64,000 bases of DNA from Flavobacteriaceae bacterium (GCA_002707025.1 PALG01000029.1:124001-188000); one strand, 5' to 3'. Positions 8,908-20,678 are shown, counted from the stretch's first letter. The notes: generated by a model from the letters alone, not told the origin. Made by a program: numbers and translations.

Positions 8908-10098
8908 TTACGAAAGTACTTGCTGTACTTTATCTGCTGCTTCTTGAAATTCGATGGCCGATTGCACATCCAAGCCGCTATTGTCAATCAATTCCTTAGC
9001 GATATCGGCATTGGTCCCTTGTAATCTCACAATGATGGGCACATCGATTGTTCCCATGTTTTTGTAGGCATCCACAATTCCTTGCGCTACACGGTCACAA
9101 CGAACAATTCCTCCAAAGATATTCACTAAAATAGCTTTTACGTTAGGATCTTTTAAAATAAGATTGAAAGCTGTTTCTACACGTTCGGCATCGGCGGTAC
9201 CACCAACATCCAAGAAATTGGCTGGTTCTCCCCCTGCTTGTTTGATCAAGTCCATAGTTGCCATGGCAAGTCCGGCACCATTTACCATACACCCTACATT
9301 TCCATCAAGGTCCACATAGTTTAATCCTACAGCCTTTGCTTCAACTTCTACAGGGTTTTCCTCTCGAATATCACGCATTGCCGCATAATCTTTATGACGG
9401 AATAACGCGTTGTCATCGATAGTCACTTTGGCATCTACCGCAATTACTTTATCGTCACTGGTTTTTAAAACCGGGTTAATTTCAAACAAAGAAGAATCCG
9501 ATTCGGTATAAGCCTTATAAAGTGCCGTAACAAATTTTACCATTTGTTTGAACGCTTGCCCACTTAACCCTAGGTTAAACGCTACTTTTCTAGCCTGAAA
9601 TCCTTGTAAACCCACAGATGGGTCAATTTCTTCCGTAAAGATAAGGTGTGGAGTTTCCTCTGCAACGGTTTCAATATCCATCCCCCCTTCGGTAGAATAC
9701 ATGATCATATTCTTTCCGCTTGCACGGTTAAGCAATACACTCATATAATATTCTTCAGGTTCGCTATCACCAGGGTAATACACGTCCTCTGCCACTAATA
9801 CCTGATGTACTTTTTTACCTTCAGCACTAGTTTGCGGAGTGACCAAGTTCATGCCAATAATTTCACCCGAAAGTTTCTCTACATCTTCCAAACTTTTAGC
9901 AAGTTTTACCCCGCCTCCTTTTCCACGGCCCCCAGCATGCACTTGTGCTTTAATTACGTGCCATCCGGTTCCTGTTTCTTCAGTAAGTTTATTGGCTGCT
10001 GCCACTGCTTCTTCGGGAGTGGTAGCCACGATGCCTCTTTGTATTTCTACGCCAAAGCTGCTTAAAATTTCTTTTCCTTGGTATTCGTGTAAATTCAT
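8908..10098 (-). CDS. sucC: Succinyl-CoA synthetase (ADP-forming) beta subunit
   Basis: SucC carries the nucleotide-binding and succinate-contacting parts of succinyl-CoA ligase, which makes ATP or GTP in the TCA cycle. The 396-aa protein has an ATP-grasp domain (MNLHEYQGKEIL at the start, HAGGRGKGGGVKLA near 52-65, FEINPVLKT) and the C-terminal ligase domain containing GGTADAERV and VNIFGGIVRCD. The partner sucD is not in the window, so the two subunits are encoded apart. A TAnnTTTG box is found 26 bases upstream, and a strong terminator follows. Confidence 0.97.
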   Translation of the reverse strand: MNLHEYQGKEILSSFGVEIQRGIVATTPEEAVAAANKLTEETGTGWHVIKAQVHAGGRGKGGGVKLAKSLEDVEKLSGEIIGMNLVTPQTSAEGKKVHQVLVAEDVYYPGDSEPEEYYMSVLLNRASGKNMIMYSTEGGMDIETVAEETPHLIFTEEIDPSVGLQGFQARKVAFNLGLSGQAFKQMVKFVTALYKAYTESDSSLFEINPVLKTSDDKVIAVDAKVTIDDNALFRHKDYAAMRDIREENPVEVEAKAVGLNYVDLDGNVGCMVNGAGLAMATMDLIKQAGGEPANFLDVGGTADAERVETAFNLILKDPNVKAILVNIFGGIVRCDRVAQGIVDAYKNMGTIDVPIIVRLQGTNADIAKELIDNSGLDVQSAIEFQEAADKVQQVLS

Positions 10099-10123
10099 TT
10101 GTTATGAGTTTTTTTCAGCAACA

Positions 10124-10131
10124 CAAAAGTA
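10124..10131 (-). promoter_or_regulatory. sucC -7 promoter box
   Basis: On the minus strand TACTTTTG matches TAnnTTTG, 25 bases before the sucC ATG. No clear -33 TTG was found at the usual distance. Confidence 0.5.
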
Positions 10132-10263
10132 ATAAATGTTCGTTGGAATATCCCCATAAAATCCAATTTTGAACCCTTTTTTAAGTTTTTAGAATAATTT
10201 TCACATAGATTTCGATATTACCCTTTATTTTTACAGCTTTTTAATCTTTGTAAAACCTTAAAA

Positions 10264-11469
10264 ATGACACGAGAAAACCTTTTAGCTGTTGCGGAAGCGT
10301 ATGGAAGTCCGCTGTATGTGTATGATACCACCAAAATGGAATCGCAGTACAAACGTTTAACCAAAGCGTTTTCCAAGGTGAAACAAGTAAAGGTAAATTA
10401 TGCGGTAAAAGCATTATCCAATATCTCGGTCTTGAAGTTTTTACATTCTTTAGGGGCTGGAATGGACACCGTTTCCATTCAAGAGGTAAAACTAGCTTTA
10501 GAAGCGGGGGTACCTCCAGAAATGATTATCTACACGCCCAACGGAGTCTCTTTGGAAGAAATAGAAAAAGCGGTTTCCCTGGGCGTTCAGATCAATATTG
10601 ACAACTTATCCATCTTAGAGCAATTCGGAACCAAACATCCTAAAACCCCGGTGTGTATTCGCATCAACCCTCACGTTATGGCTGGCGGGAATACGAATAT
10701 TTCGGTAGGGCATATTGATAGTAAGTTTGGGATCTCCATTCACCAAATGCCCCATATTCAACGGATTTTAGAAAATACCAAAATGACCATTAATGGGATT
10801 CACATGCATACAGGAAGCGATATCCTGGATGTGGATGTGTTTTTATATGCTTCTGAAATTCTGTTTGAAGCAGCTACCCATTTTAAGGATTTAGAGTTTA
10901 TAGACTTCGGAAGTGGCTTTAAAGTACCTTATAAAGCGGGCGATGTAGAAACCAATGTCGAAGAATTTGGCGAAAAACTATCGGAGCGCTTTAACGAATT
11001 CTGTAAAAGCTATGGAAAAGAACTTACACTGGCCTTTGAGCCTGGAAAATTTTTAGTGAGTGAAGCGGGAAAGTTTCTTGCCAAAGTGAATGTGGTCAAA
11101 CAAACGACTTCTACCGTATTTGCGCAAATAGACAGTGGTTTCAACCATTTAATTAGACCGATGCTCTACGGAAGCCGTCACGAAATCCACAACATTAGCA
11201 ATCCAGAAGGTAGGGAGCGTTTTTATAGTGTGGTAGGGTATATTTGCGAAACCGATACGTTTGCCAATAATAGAAGAATTTCTGAAATTCGGGAAGGGGA
11301 TATATTGGCTTTCGATAATGCCGGAGCCTACTGTTTTACCATGGCTAGCAATTACAACTCTAGGTACCGTCCAGCTGAAGTTCTTTGGCACCATAAGAAA
11401 GCACATCTTATACGAAAAAGGGAAACGTTTGATGACCTACTAAAAAATCAGGTAGTGATCGACTTATAA
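10264..11469 (+). CDS. lysA: Diaminopimelate decarboxylase
   Basis: LysA is the PLP enzyme that decarboxylates meso-diaminopimelate to L-lysine, the last step of lysine synthesis. The 401-aa protein is of fold type III. The PLP-binding lysine is K49 in NYAVKALSN, the phosphate- and substrate-binding HMHTGSD and FGSGFKVPY motifs follow, and EPGKFLVSEAG is present. The usual CESGD motif of the active site reads CETDTF here, which keeps the Cys and Glu. A near-consensus box AATCTTTG lies about 20 bases upstream. The gene overlaps the 3' end of the convergent flavoprotein gene by six bases. Confidence 0.93.
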   Translation: MTRENLLAVAEAYGSPLYVYDTTKMESQYKRLTKAFSKVKQVKVNYAVKALSNISVLKFLHSLGAGMDTVSIQEVKLALEAGVPPEMIIYTPNGVSLEEIEKAVSLGVQINIDNLSILEQFGTKHPKTPVCIRINPHVMAGGNTNISVGHIDSKFGISIHQMPHIQRILENTKMTINGIHMHTGSDILDVDVFLYASEILFEAATHFKDLEFIDFGSGFKVPYKAGDVETNVEEFGEKLSERFNEFCKSYGKELTLAFEPGKFLVSEAGKFLAKVNVVKQTTSTVFAQIDSGFNHLIRPMLYGSRHEIHNISNPEGRERFYSVVGYICETDTFANNRRISEIREGDILAFDNAGAYCFTMASNYNSRYRPAEVLWHHKKAHLIRKRETFDDLLKNQVVIDL

Positions 11470-12411
11470 ATTGAATTGGCCCATTTCTTTTTGGGCCTTT
11501 TTAAATTCCTCTACCATTTCCTGAACGATTTTTGCAGCAGGTTTGATGTCGTGTATCAATCCTGAAATCTGCCCTATTTCCAATTCCCCTTCTTCTAAAT
11601 CGCCTTCAAACATCCCACGCTTGGCACGGGCACGACCCAAAAGCTCTTTTAGTTCCTCAATACTGGGACCTTTAGCGTAAAGGGTTTTCACGTCTTGGTA
11701 GAATTTATTTTTAATGAGTCGCACCGGGGCAAGCTCTTTTAAAGTAAGTTCTGTATCCCCTTCTTTGGCATCTACCACCACTTTCTTAAAGTCGGGGTGC
11801 GCACTGCTTTCTTCAGAAGCCACGAACCTGCTACCCACCTGTACGCCATCGGCTCCTAAAATCATGGCGGCCAGCATACCGCTCCCTGTGGCGATGCCAC
11901 CGGCGGCAATCAACGGAATAGTAAGTTGTTCCTTAACCATAGGGATTAATGTGAAGGTAGTAGTCTCTTCCCTTCCATTATGCCCCCCCGCTTCAAAACC
12001 TTCTGCAACCACCGCGTCTACTCCAGCTTCTTGGGCTTTCAGGGCAAATTTCACACTGCTCACCACATGAACCACGGTAATTCCATGTTCCTTTAAAAGT
12101 CCAGTATAGGTTTTCGGGTTTCCTGCGGAAGTAAACACAATTTTAACCCCTTCCTCTATGATAATTTCTATGATTTCCTGAAGGTTAGGATACAACATGG
12201 GTACATTGACCCCAAAGGGTTTTTGGGTTGCATTTTTGCACTTCTGAATGTGCTCACGGAGTACTTCAGGGTACATAGAACCCGCACCAATAATACCCAG
12301 ACCTCCGGCATTGCTTACCGCGCTTGCCAAACGCCAACCACTATTCCAGATCATTCCAGCTTGAATGATGGGGTATTTAATTTGAAAAAGCTGGGTGACT
12401 CTTTGTGACAC
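11464..12411 (-). CDS. Nitronate monooxygenase-like FMN protein
   Basis: This 315-aa TIM-barrel flavoprotein belongs to the 2-nitropropane dioxygenase / NAD(P)H-dependent flavin oxidoreductase family, which also contains FabK-type enoyl reductases. The N-terminus (IKYPIIQAGMIW), the FMN-binding AAGGIATGSGMLAAMILGADGVQVGSRF block and the active-site region VAEGFEAGGHNG with its His are all present. The physiological substrate is uncertain. It starts with GTG in a TAGTG overlap with the stop of the subtilase gene, so it is probably translated by coupling. It is the last gene of the minus-strand run that begins at pyrG. Confidence 0.85.
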   Translation of the reverse strand: MSQRVTQLFQIKYPIIQAGMIWNSGWRLASAVSNAGGLGIIGAGSMYPEVLREHIQKCKNATQKPFGVNVPMLYPNLQEIIEIIIEEGVKIVFTSAGNPKTYTGLLKEHGITVVHVVSSVKFALKAQEAGVDAVVAEGFEAGGHNGREETTTFTLIPMVKEQLTIPLIAAGGIATGSGMLAAMILGADGVQVGSRFVASEESSAHPDFKKVVVDAKEGDTELTLKELAPVRLIKNKFYQDVKTLYAKGPSIEELKELLGRARAKRGMFEGDLEEGELEIGQISGLIHDIKPAAKIVQEMVEEFKKAQKEMGQFNL

Positions 12412-14027
12412 TATTGTTTGATAATTTTAAATGAATTATGAGCTACTTCCGAAGTAATCCTTGCAATATAAACTCCTGAGTTCAATTGAGAGAGATTGAC
12501 TTGACCAAGGTTGCTAGATACGTTTTCAGAAAAAACCTTTTCACCCAGGACATTGAAAACTTCCAAGGTAGCTTTTGTCATATTTTCAGGAAAAGAAATG
12601 TGCAGCACATCCTTCACAGGATTCGGGTAGATCGCAAAATTCCGGGATAAAAACTCCTGCTCATTCCCTAAGGTTTGCAAAGCATTGTACGCCTCTTCAA
12701 AATTAGGGATCCCATAGCCCATTTCATTCGTGGGATTATCATAAAGGTGGGCCGATTCCCTAACAATTTGCATGATGAGCTCATTTCTAACTTCTGGACG
12801 GGACTGCCATAGGCAGGTGACTGCTCCAGCCATAATAGGGGAACTGAAAGAAGTACCACTACTAAAATCCACCCCTCCCGAAACATCAATAACAGCAGCA
12901 CTTTGCCCTTGTGCCATAACATCAGGCTTTATTCTTCCATCGACAGTAGGCCCCCGAGAACTAAACGAAGCATAAAAACCGTCTGCATCAACAGCGCCAA
13001 TACTTAAAAGTCCTGGAGCATCGGCAGGTGAGCCAACCGTTCCGAAGCCATTTCCATCATTCCCGGCAGAAGTGACCAGCAACATGCCTTTTTCGAAAGC
13101 AATATTGGCTCCCCGTGCCGAAATGGTGGTAAGTCCATCCAGATCTTCGTAAGTATGTGTGTAATTTGGATTATCGTAATCTTGGTACCCAAGTGAAGTA
13201 TTCACCACATCCACTCCTAAGCTATCGGCTCTTTCCAAAGCCTCTACCCACCAGGCCTCTTCCCTTGGATTTTCCTCTGGGCCATACTCGGTTCGGAACA
13301 AATAAAAAGAAGCATTGGGAGCCGTTCCTACAAAATCATCCTGAATAAACCCTCCAATATCACTGGTTGTTCGTACTCCATGAGAACCTGTTCCCGTCAC
13401 ATCGGTGGTTCTCGAAAAAAAATCGAAGGTTCCCAACAGGCGTCCCTCGTTAATGATATCTGAAAAAGCGGGATTGGTAGAAAAGTTGGGGAATCCAGAG
13501 TCCATCACTGCGATAACCATCCCTTCTCCCGTAAAATCCTGTTCGTGAAGAAAGTCACCTCGAATCATTTCAATTTGATTGGCGGCACTTCCATAGTTAT
13601 AAGTCACCCGTTGCTGTTCCACTTCAAATTTATCAGGGGTATTACCTACCGTCACAGGCATCAGGTTGAGCGATTTATCCATCCATTCGATATCGGTTAC
13701 AAAAGAAAGCCCCAATAAGTTTTCAATAGTTGCTTCCGTTCCTTGCACATACACACAATTAAGCCATTTAGATTTGGCCCAGACAGTAATCCCCGAGGTA
13801 TTTTTAATTTGCGTAATATAGCTTTCGGTTACCGGAACATCCCGCTCGTCTATCGCAACATTATGAAGTTGTTTTCTGTCAATAGCCTCCTGCGTAAGAA
13901 TGGTAAGGGGATTATCGATTGAAGTTTGGACGTTCTCCTTGTCGGCAAAGAAAACCAATGCATCCTGTATTTGAGCAACGCTGGAAAGTGTTATGCAAAA
14001 CACTCCCAAGAATAATATTTTTTTCAT
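12411..14027 (-). CDS. Secreted subtilisin-like serine protease with T9SS tail
   Basis: This is an S8-family endopeptidase of 538 aa. It has a signal peptide (about 1-18), a propeptide region, and a catalytic triad D176 (VMDSG), H216 (GSHG) and S393 (GTSFSSP). The oxyanion-hole Asn lies in TSAGNDG. The last 75 residues form a type A T9SS sorting domain: it opens with FAIYPNPVKD, contains LEVFNVLGEKV and GVYIARI, and ends in a lysine-rich strand. The protein should therefore cross the outer membrane by the Por/T9SS system. It lies ten bases after mnmA. This gene order looks conserved in flavobacteria (recollection, not searched). Confidence 0.93.
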   Translation of the reverse strand: MKKILFLGVFCITLSSVAQIQDALVFFADKENVQTSIDNPLTILTQEAIDRKQLHNVAIDERDVPVTESYITQIKNTSGITVWAKSKWLNCVYVQGTEATIENLLGLSFVTDIEWMDKSLNLMPVTVGNTPDKFEVEQQRVTYNYGSAANQIEMIRGDFLHEQDFTGEGMVIAVMDSGFPNFSTNPAFSDIINEGRLLGTFDFFSRTTDVTGTGSHGVRTTSDIGGFIQDDFVGTAPNASFYLFRTEYGPEENPREEAWWVEALERADSLGVDVVNTSLGYQDYDNPNYTHTYEDLDGLTTISARGANIAFEKGMLLVTSAGNDGNGFGTVGSPADAPGLLSIGAVDADGFYASFSSRGPTVDGRIKPDVMAQGQSAAVIDVSGGVDFSSGTSFSSPIMAGAVTCLWQSRPEVRNELIMQIVRESAHLYDNPTNEMGYGIPNFEEAYNALQTLGNEQEFLSRNFAIYPNPVKDVLHISFPENMTKATLEVFNVLGEKVFSENVSSNLGQVNLSQLNSGVYIARITSEVAHNSFKIIKQ

Positions 14028-14037
14028 AGCATTTATT

Positions 14038-15228
14038 TTAAGAAATCACACCACTACCCAAGAGTTCATCTTCGTGGTACCAAGCCACAAATTGTCCTTC
14101 GGTGATGGCCGATTGTGGTTTTTCAAATATAACATAAAGACCCGAGACTGTTTGGTACAGTTTTGCCTTTTCTAAAGGTTGACGGTATCGAATTCTGGCC
14201 TTTACTTCCAAAGTTTCATCGATTTCCAAAGCTAAGTCCTTACGAATCCAATGGGTTTCTTCATTTTTAACAAAAAGTCCTCGTCGGTACAGACCCGGGT
14301 GTTCTTTTCCTTGACCGGTATAAATGATGTTATTCTGCACATCGGTATCAATCACAAACAAGGGTTCCTTGGTACCCCCTACTGCCAAACCTTTTCGTTG
14401 TCCCTTAGTAAAATAATGAGCCCCTTGATGCGTGCCCACAACTTTTCCATCCTCGGGTTGGTACTGAATTTTTTCTGAAAGATGTTCCAAAGCGTCTGCT
14501 TCGGAAGAAAACTCTTGCGTTTCTTTTTTAAAACCTTCAAACGCTTCAGGAACCTCGATAATCACTCCCTCTTTGGGCTTCAGCTGCTGCTGAAGGAATT
14601 CGGGCAATCGTACTTTTCCTATAAAACACAAACCCTGTGAATCTCTTTTTTCCGCAGTAATTAAATCCTGTTCCGCAGCAATTTTACGTACTTCAGGTTT
14701 TAATAATTCCCCTATTGGAAATAAGGTTTTGGATAGTTGTTCTTGTGACAATTGACAAAGAAAATACGATTGATCCTTATTAGGATCTCTTCCCGAAAGC
14801 AATTGGTATATTTTCGCTCCATCCTTTTCAATTTCCCCCTTTCTGCAATAATGACCTGTCGCAACAAAGTCGGCTCCTAAGCTTAACGCAATTTTCAGAA
14901 AAACATCAAACTTAATTTCACGGTTACAAAGTACATCAGGATTTGGAGTACGCCCCATTTTGTATTCATGGAACATGTAATCCACAATACGTTCTTTGTA
15001 TTCTTCACTTAAATCGACCGTTTGAAAGGGAATCCCCAATTTCTGAGCGACTAACATCGCGTCATTACTATCTTCTAACCAAGGGCATTCATTGGAAATG
15101 GTTACGGAGTCGTCGTGCCAATTTTTCATAAAGAGGCCAATGACCTCGTACCCTTGTTTTTTTAACAAATAGGCGGCCACACTGGAGTCTACTCCTCCAC
15201 TTAATCCTACTACAACTCTTTTTTGCAT
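14038..15228 (-). CDS. mnmA: tRNA-specific 2-thiouridylase MnmA
   Basis: MnmA adenylates and then thiolates U34 of the glutamate, glutamine and lysine tRNAs. The 396-aa protein starts with the PP-loop GLSGGVDSS (8-16). The catalytic cysteines are C101 in [10 protein letters not shown] and the persulfide Cys C201 in GLCFIGKV. The central TGHYCR and the C-terminal beta-barrel domain are complete. An internal insertion of about 30 residues between 215 and 250 ([13 protein letters not shown]) makes it slightly longer than E. coli MnmA. It sits between the MORN-repeat protein and the subtilase on one strand. Confidence 0.95.
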   Translation of the reverse strand: MQKRVVVGLSGGVDSSVAAYLLKKQGYEVIGLFMKNWHDDSVTISNECPWLEDSNDAMLVAQKLGIPFQTVDLSEEYKERIVDYMFHEYKMGRTPNPDVLCNREIKFDVFLKIALSLGADFVATGHYCRKGEIEKDGAKIYQLLSGRDPNKDQSYFLCQLSQEQLSKTLFPIGELLKPEVRKIAAEQDLITAEKRDSQGLCFIGKVRLPEFLQQQLKPKEGVIIEVPEAFEGFKKETQEFSSEADALEHLSEKIQYQPEDGKVVGTHQGAHYFTKGQRKGLAVGGTKEPLFVIDTDVQNNIIYTGQGKEHPGLYRRGLFVKNEETHWIRKDLALEIDETLEVKARIRYRQPLEKAKLYQTVSGLYVIFEKPQSAITEGQFVAWYHEDELLGSGVIS

Positions 15229-15265
15229 GTTCTTAGAGACGATAAATTTACAAAAAACTTACGCT

Positions 15266-15952
15266 TTACTGTCTTTTAACTGGTTTGGGATAAGTTTCCT
15301 CCAATTCCAAGACTCCATTTTTGTAGTATTTCCAGAGCCCGTGTTTTTTTCCATCCTTATAAAATCCTTCTACCACTAGAGTACCAGAAGCATCATAGTA
15401 TTTTGCGGGACCCTGCAATTCATTTTGATGGTATTGAAGTTTTTTAATGACCACCCCTTCAGGAGAATAGTATAGATTTTCTCCTTCTTTTTTACCCGCT
15501 TGATAGTGGATTTCCTCAGTAATCGCACCATTGGGATAATAAGTGGTTTGTTTCCCATCCATCTCCCCATTTTTATAGAACTCCCGGGCCATTACAGTCT
15601 TGGATTTTTCATGGTAGTACAACCACTCCCCTTCCCGCTTTTGGTCGATCATTTTTCCTTCGCTCACCAATTTACCCTTAATTGTGAAGTATTGCACCCA
15701 TACCGTATCGTCTTTATCGTTAAAGGTTCTCGTAGCCGTAGGTTGGGTGCCACATTCGCCACAGTATAGTTTAAAAACACCAACTTCTTTCCCATGGTCA
15801 AAAGTTCCTTCATAGCGAACCTGGTCGCTTCCCTCATAGGTTTTTTTCCAATACCCATGACGCTTACCTTGAGCGTCAAATTGGTTGATTTCCTGTGAGG
15901 ATAAAGCTGCACTCGAGAAAACCAAAAAGCATAAAATAATAATACTTCGCAT
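15266..15952 (-). CDS. Secreted MORN-repeat protein (YwqK family)
   Basis: This 228-aa protein has a signal peptide (cleavage near SSAALSSQ). Six or so MORN_2 repeats follow with the pattern Y-x-x-G-x-x-x-G-x-W, for example GKRHGYWKK, KREGEWLYY, MDGKQTTYY and GKKHGLWKYY. Database names for this family often say 'toxin-antitoxin system YwqK antitoxin', but nothing here supports a toxin-antitoxin pair: there is no small partner gene, and the protein is exported. Its role is unknown. It lies between yidC and mnmA with small gaps. Confidence 0.85.
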   Translation of the reverse strand: MRSIIILCFLVFSSAALSSQEINQFDAQGKRHGYWKKTYEGSDQVRYEGTFDHGKEVGVFKLYCGECGTQPTATRTFNDKDDTVWVQYFTIKGKLVSEGKMIDQKREGEWLYYHEKSKTVMAREFYKNGEMDGKQTTYYPNGAITEEIHYQAGKKEGENLYYSPEGVVIKKLQYHQNELQGPAKYYDASGTLVVEGFYKDGKKHGLWKYYKNGVLELEETYPKPVKRQ

Positions 15953-16009
15953 CTTATTTTATTTTTAACAACGAGCTATGCTTTTCAAAAATTGTACCGT
16001 TGCAAAAAG

Positions 16010-17899
16010 TTACTTTCGCTTTTGTTGCGCTTTTTTCTGTTCCTCTGCCTGTTCCATCATTTCTGCCATTTTACGCTGAAAGCGATTTTGCTTTTTAGGC
16101 TGCTTCTTTTTCTGCTGAATTTTTGCATGGATTTTGTCTTCATCAATAATAAAGTTTTTAATCACTAGCATAATACCAATCGTAATCACATTGGAAGTAA
16201 GGTAATACAACGAAAGTCCACTCGCATAGTTGTTGAAGAAAATCAACATGAACAAGGGTGATAAGTACATCAAAAATTTCATGTTGGGCATTCCGGGTTG
16301 CTGTTGTTGTTGCATCTGTGCCCCAGTACTCATCATCATATAGATAAAAATGGCAATGGAAGCCAAAATGGGGAACAAGCTTACGTGATCCCCATAGAAT
16401 GGGATACTCCAACCAGAAGGAAATTCGTAAATCACATCATAGCTTGCCAAATTATCGGCCCATAGGAAGCTCTTTTGTCTAAGGTCGAAAGCCGTAGGGA
16501 AAAAGGTGAACAACGCATAAAACACCGGAATTTGCAACAAGGCCGGCAAACAACCCTTCAACGGACTGGCTCCTGCGGCATTTTGAAGCTTCATGGTTTC
16601 CTGCTGAATCTTCATCTGGTTACCTTCATACTTCTTTTTAATTTCATCCATCTCGGGTTTCAGCACTTTCATCTTAGCCTGTGAAACATATTGCTTGTAC
16701 TGCACAGGAGATAGCAAAAGCTTGAACAAAATGGTTAAAACAATAATGGCGATTCCGGCAGGTAACCAATCGCTTAAAACCCCAAAAACAGGAATGATCA
16801 TGTATTTATTGATGATTCCAAAGATTCCCCAACCTAGGGGCATAGCTTCATCAAGGTTTCTATCGTACGTCTTAAAAATTTGATAATCGGTTGGGCCGTA
16901 ATACATGTTCATATCATAAGCCAAAGCACCTCCCTTAGGCTCTAAAAGCATTCGGGCTCCATATTTTTTGGTGTAAACTGTGTCTATTTCTTCGTCTTTT
17001 ACCAAATCTTCCGAAGTAAATTTCACCTCTTTAAAAGGGGTGTCGGTAAGCAACATAGAACTAAAAAAGTGCTGTCGGTAGTTCATCCAAGTCACATCCT
17101 CCTCAGTTTCTTCATCTTCACTGGTGGGAGATAATTTATCGTGATCATCCCCACCTTCAAACTCATAAGTTAATCGGGTATAACGATTTTCATAACTAAT
17201 ACTTTTAGCATGGCGATACCCCTTAAAATTCCAATCCAAATACATGGGTTGTGTAGTATTCATCACCCCATCCAAACCTTGCGAGCGCAAGGTGAAATCT
17301 AACATATACTCGCCAGGTTTTAACTCGTAGCGGTATTCAATAAAGGCAGTTTCTGAAGTTTTCAACTTCATGGAAAGAACGGGATTATCCCCCTTTTTGG
17401 ATAAGGAAGGTTCAAAGAATAGGTCCCGTGTATTCAATAGCCGGTTCTCTGCTGAAAACTGTAGATTGAAGTCGTTATTCCCATCTTTTATGAGATAAAT
17501 AGGCTTCCCTTCGTATTGTGTTTGCTCTTTTAATTTAGCCTCTACAATATACCCCCCTTTATTGCTAATCTGAAGCTGCAACACATCATTTTCAAGAGTG
17601 GTTGTACCTTCTTTTGCGGAAGCCAAGCTTCCAGAATAAGCAAAAGATCCCAAACGATTCTTCAATCCCTCCATGGCCAAAGTATCTTGAGGAGCAGCGG
17701 TAAAGGCTTCTTCCGAAGAATTTTCAACCAAAGGCTTATCTTGTAGACTAGGTGTTTCCTCGGCCACTTGTTCGGTCTTGGCTTTCTCGGCTTCGACTTC
17801 TTCAGGTGTAGGCTGATTTTGGTAAAGCATCCAAAGGAGGATACCCCCTATTAATAAAAATCCGAGTAATGTGTTAAGGTCAAATTTCTTTTCTTCCAT
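16010..17899 (-). CDS. yidC: Membrane protein insertase YidC
   Basis: YidC inserts and folds inner-membrane proteins, alone or with SecYEG. The 629-aa protein has an N-terminal membrane anchor (about 10-26), a large periplasmic beta-sandwich domain (about 85-370), and a C-terminal cluster of five membrane segments. That cluster includes the conserved YKQYVSQAKMKVLKPEMDEI coiled region and LKGCLPALLQIPVFYALF. It ends in a very basic tail rich in Lys, Gln and Arg that can bind ribosomes. It follows pyrG with a 100-base gap on the same strand and fits the SRP pathway, whose RNA is also encoded in this window. Confidence 0.97.
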   Translation of the reverse strand: MEEKKFDLNTLLGFLLIGGILLWMLYQNQPTPEEVEAEKAKTEQVAEETPSLQDKPLVENSSEEAFTAAPQDTLAMEGLKNRLGSFAYSGSLASAKEGTTTLENDVLQLQISNKGGYIVEAKLKEQTQYEGKPIYLIKDGNNDFNLQFSAENRLLNTRDLFFEPSLSKKGDNPVLSMKLKTSETAFIEYRYELKPGEYMLDFTLRSQGLDGVMNTTQPMYLDWNFKGYRHAKSISYENRYTRLTYEFEGGDDHDKLSPTSEDEETEEDVTWMNYRQHFFSSMLLTDTPFKEVKFTSEDLVKDEEIDTVYTKKYGARMLLEPKGGALAYDMNMYYGPTDYQIFKTYDRNLDEAMPLGWGIFGIINKYMIIPVFGVLSDWLPAGIAIIVLTILFKLLLSPVQYKQYVSQAKMKVLKPEMDEIKKKYEGNQMKIQQETMKLQNAAGASPLKGCLPALLQIPVFYALFTFFPTAFDLRQKSFLWADNLASYDVIYEFPSGWSIPFYGDHVSLFPILASIAIFIYMMMSTGAQMQQQQQPGMPNMKFLMYLSPLFMLIFFNNYASGLSLYYLTSNVITIGIMLVIKNFIIDEDKIHAKIQQKKKQPKKQNRFQRKMAEMMEQAEEQKKAQQKRK

Positions 17900-17998
17900 G
17901 GTATTGTATGCTTCTGAAAACTTTCAGAAGGTTTTATTAGTAATCCAATTCTATTTGTCAACAATCCCGCCTAAAAGTAACAGTAGGACAAATTGTCG

Positions 17999-19633
<1,635 letters not shown>

Positions 19634-19645
19634 CTATACGGGATG

Positions 19646-19677
19646 CAAAGATACAGAATAAAAACCACGGGGTACAA
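19646..19677 (-). promoter_or_regulatory. pyrG promoter (-33/-7)
   Basis: On the minus strand TTG (19675-19677) is followed after 21 bases by TATCTTTG (19646-19653). This is a clean match to the Bacteroidota primary-sigma promoter TTG-N(19-21)-TAnnTTTG. Confidence 0.7.
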
Positions 19678-19784
19678 GAATTTCCTAAAAAGGTTTTCAG
19701 AATATTCTGAAGGCTTCAGACGTATCAATAACACTTTTTTTTAAGAGATTGCGTTATAAAAATTACTAACATAAAACACACCCG

Positions 19785-20657
19785 ATGAAAAAAGTGCTGC
19801 TATTACTACTTACCTTTACCTTTCTATCCCACTCCCTTCCGCCAGAAACCGAAAAATTACTAGATCTAACCGAAGCTGTTTCCGAAGGAAAAGTACGCTA
19901 TAACATCCAAGGGAATTCAGAAAGTACGCACTACTATCAACCTGTTTCATTGACCCTAGAGAATACTTCTTCAGAAGCTATGGTTATTCGTGTTCCCAAC
20001 GGACTCAAACTCCAATCTTCCCTTTCAGAAACACAAGATTTACTATTGGTGAAGGAGGAACTCATTGCTTTAAAACCACAGGAAACCAAAAGCTTATTGC
20101 TATTTGCCATGTGCACCCAACAGCAAAATAGTGCCCCTTCCCAAGAAGACACCTTTTCTATAGGCGGCATGGCTGAAGGCCCCTTGGCGGCTATTGCCAA
20201 GGAGGTAGGGAAAAAAGAAGCTTTTAATACCATTGGGCAATACGCTGTTTGGAGCACTACCGATGCTTATGCACTGTCTAATATTTCGGGGTATGACGAA
20301 GCATTGGCCAGCCATTTTAGAACTTTTGTCGCTAATGAATTAGGGGTTGAAATACCTGAAATTGAAAGTATTGAAAACTACAATAACCCCATTACGCCCG
20401 AACGAAGACTTACGGGTCATGTCATTGGAGGGGAATTTAATTACAAGTTTACCAAAACTTCTGATGTCACTATAGGTATGTTTAACGAACGTAATGTCAT
20501 TGTTCGGGAATTGCTTAACAATCCTGAAACAAAACCCGGAAAACATAATTTCTCCTTCCAGTTTGATACGATGCAATACACAGAAGATACGTATTACATT
20601 AGATTGATAATCAATGGCCGCGTAAAAGTGAATTATAAAATGCGGCGGGATAGTTAG
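19785..20657 (+). CDS. Secreted protein of unknown function
   Basis: This 290-aa protein was not recognised. It has a hydrophobic signal peptide (MKKVLLLLLTFTFLSHS). A middle part (about 45-115) looks like a beta-sandwich concerned with comparison of strands (VSLTLENTS, VIRVPNGLKL). A C-terminal part (about 210-290) with alternating beta strands (YYIRLIINGRVKVNYKM) resembles the last module of T9SS sorting domains only loosely: it lacks the YPNP start. It is divergent from pyrG and is followed after 21 bases by a glycosyltransferase that appears to have its own promoter inside this gap. Confidence 0.6.
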   Translation: MKKVLLLLLTFTFLSHSLPPETEKLLDLTEAVSEGKVRYNIQGNSESTHYYQPVSLTLENTSSEAMVIRVPNGLKLQSSLSETQDLLLVKEELIALKPQETKSLLLFAMCTQQQNSAPSQEDTFSIGGMAEGPLAAIAKEVGKKEAFNTIGQYAVWSTTDAYALSNISGYDEALASHFRTFVANELGVEIPEIESIENYNNPITPERRLTGHVIGGEFNYKFTKTSDVTIGMFNERNVIVRELLNNPETKPGKHNFSFQFDTMQYTEDTYYIRLIINGRVKVNYKMRRDS

Positions 20658-20678
20658 ATTTTAGCTTACTTTGCACTT

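Noticed and set aside
15266-15952. Toxin-antitoxin antitoxin (YwqK name)
   Set aside because: The protein is exported and has only MORN repeats; no toxin-like partner is adjacent.
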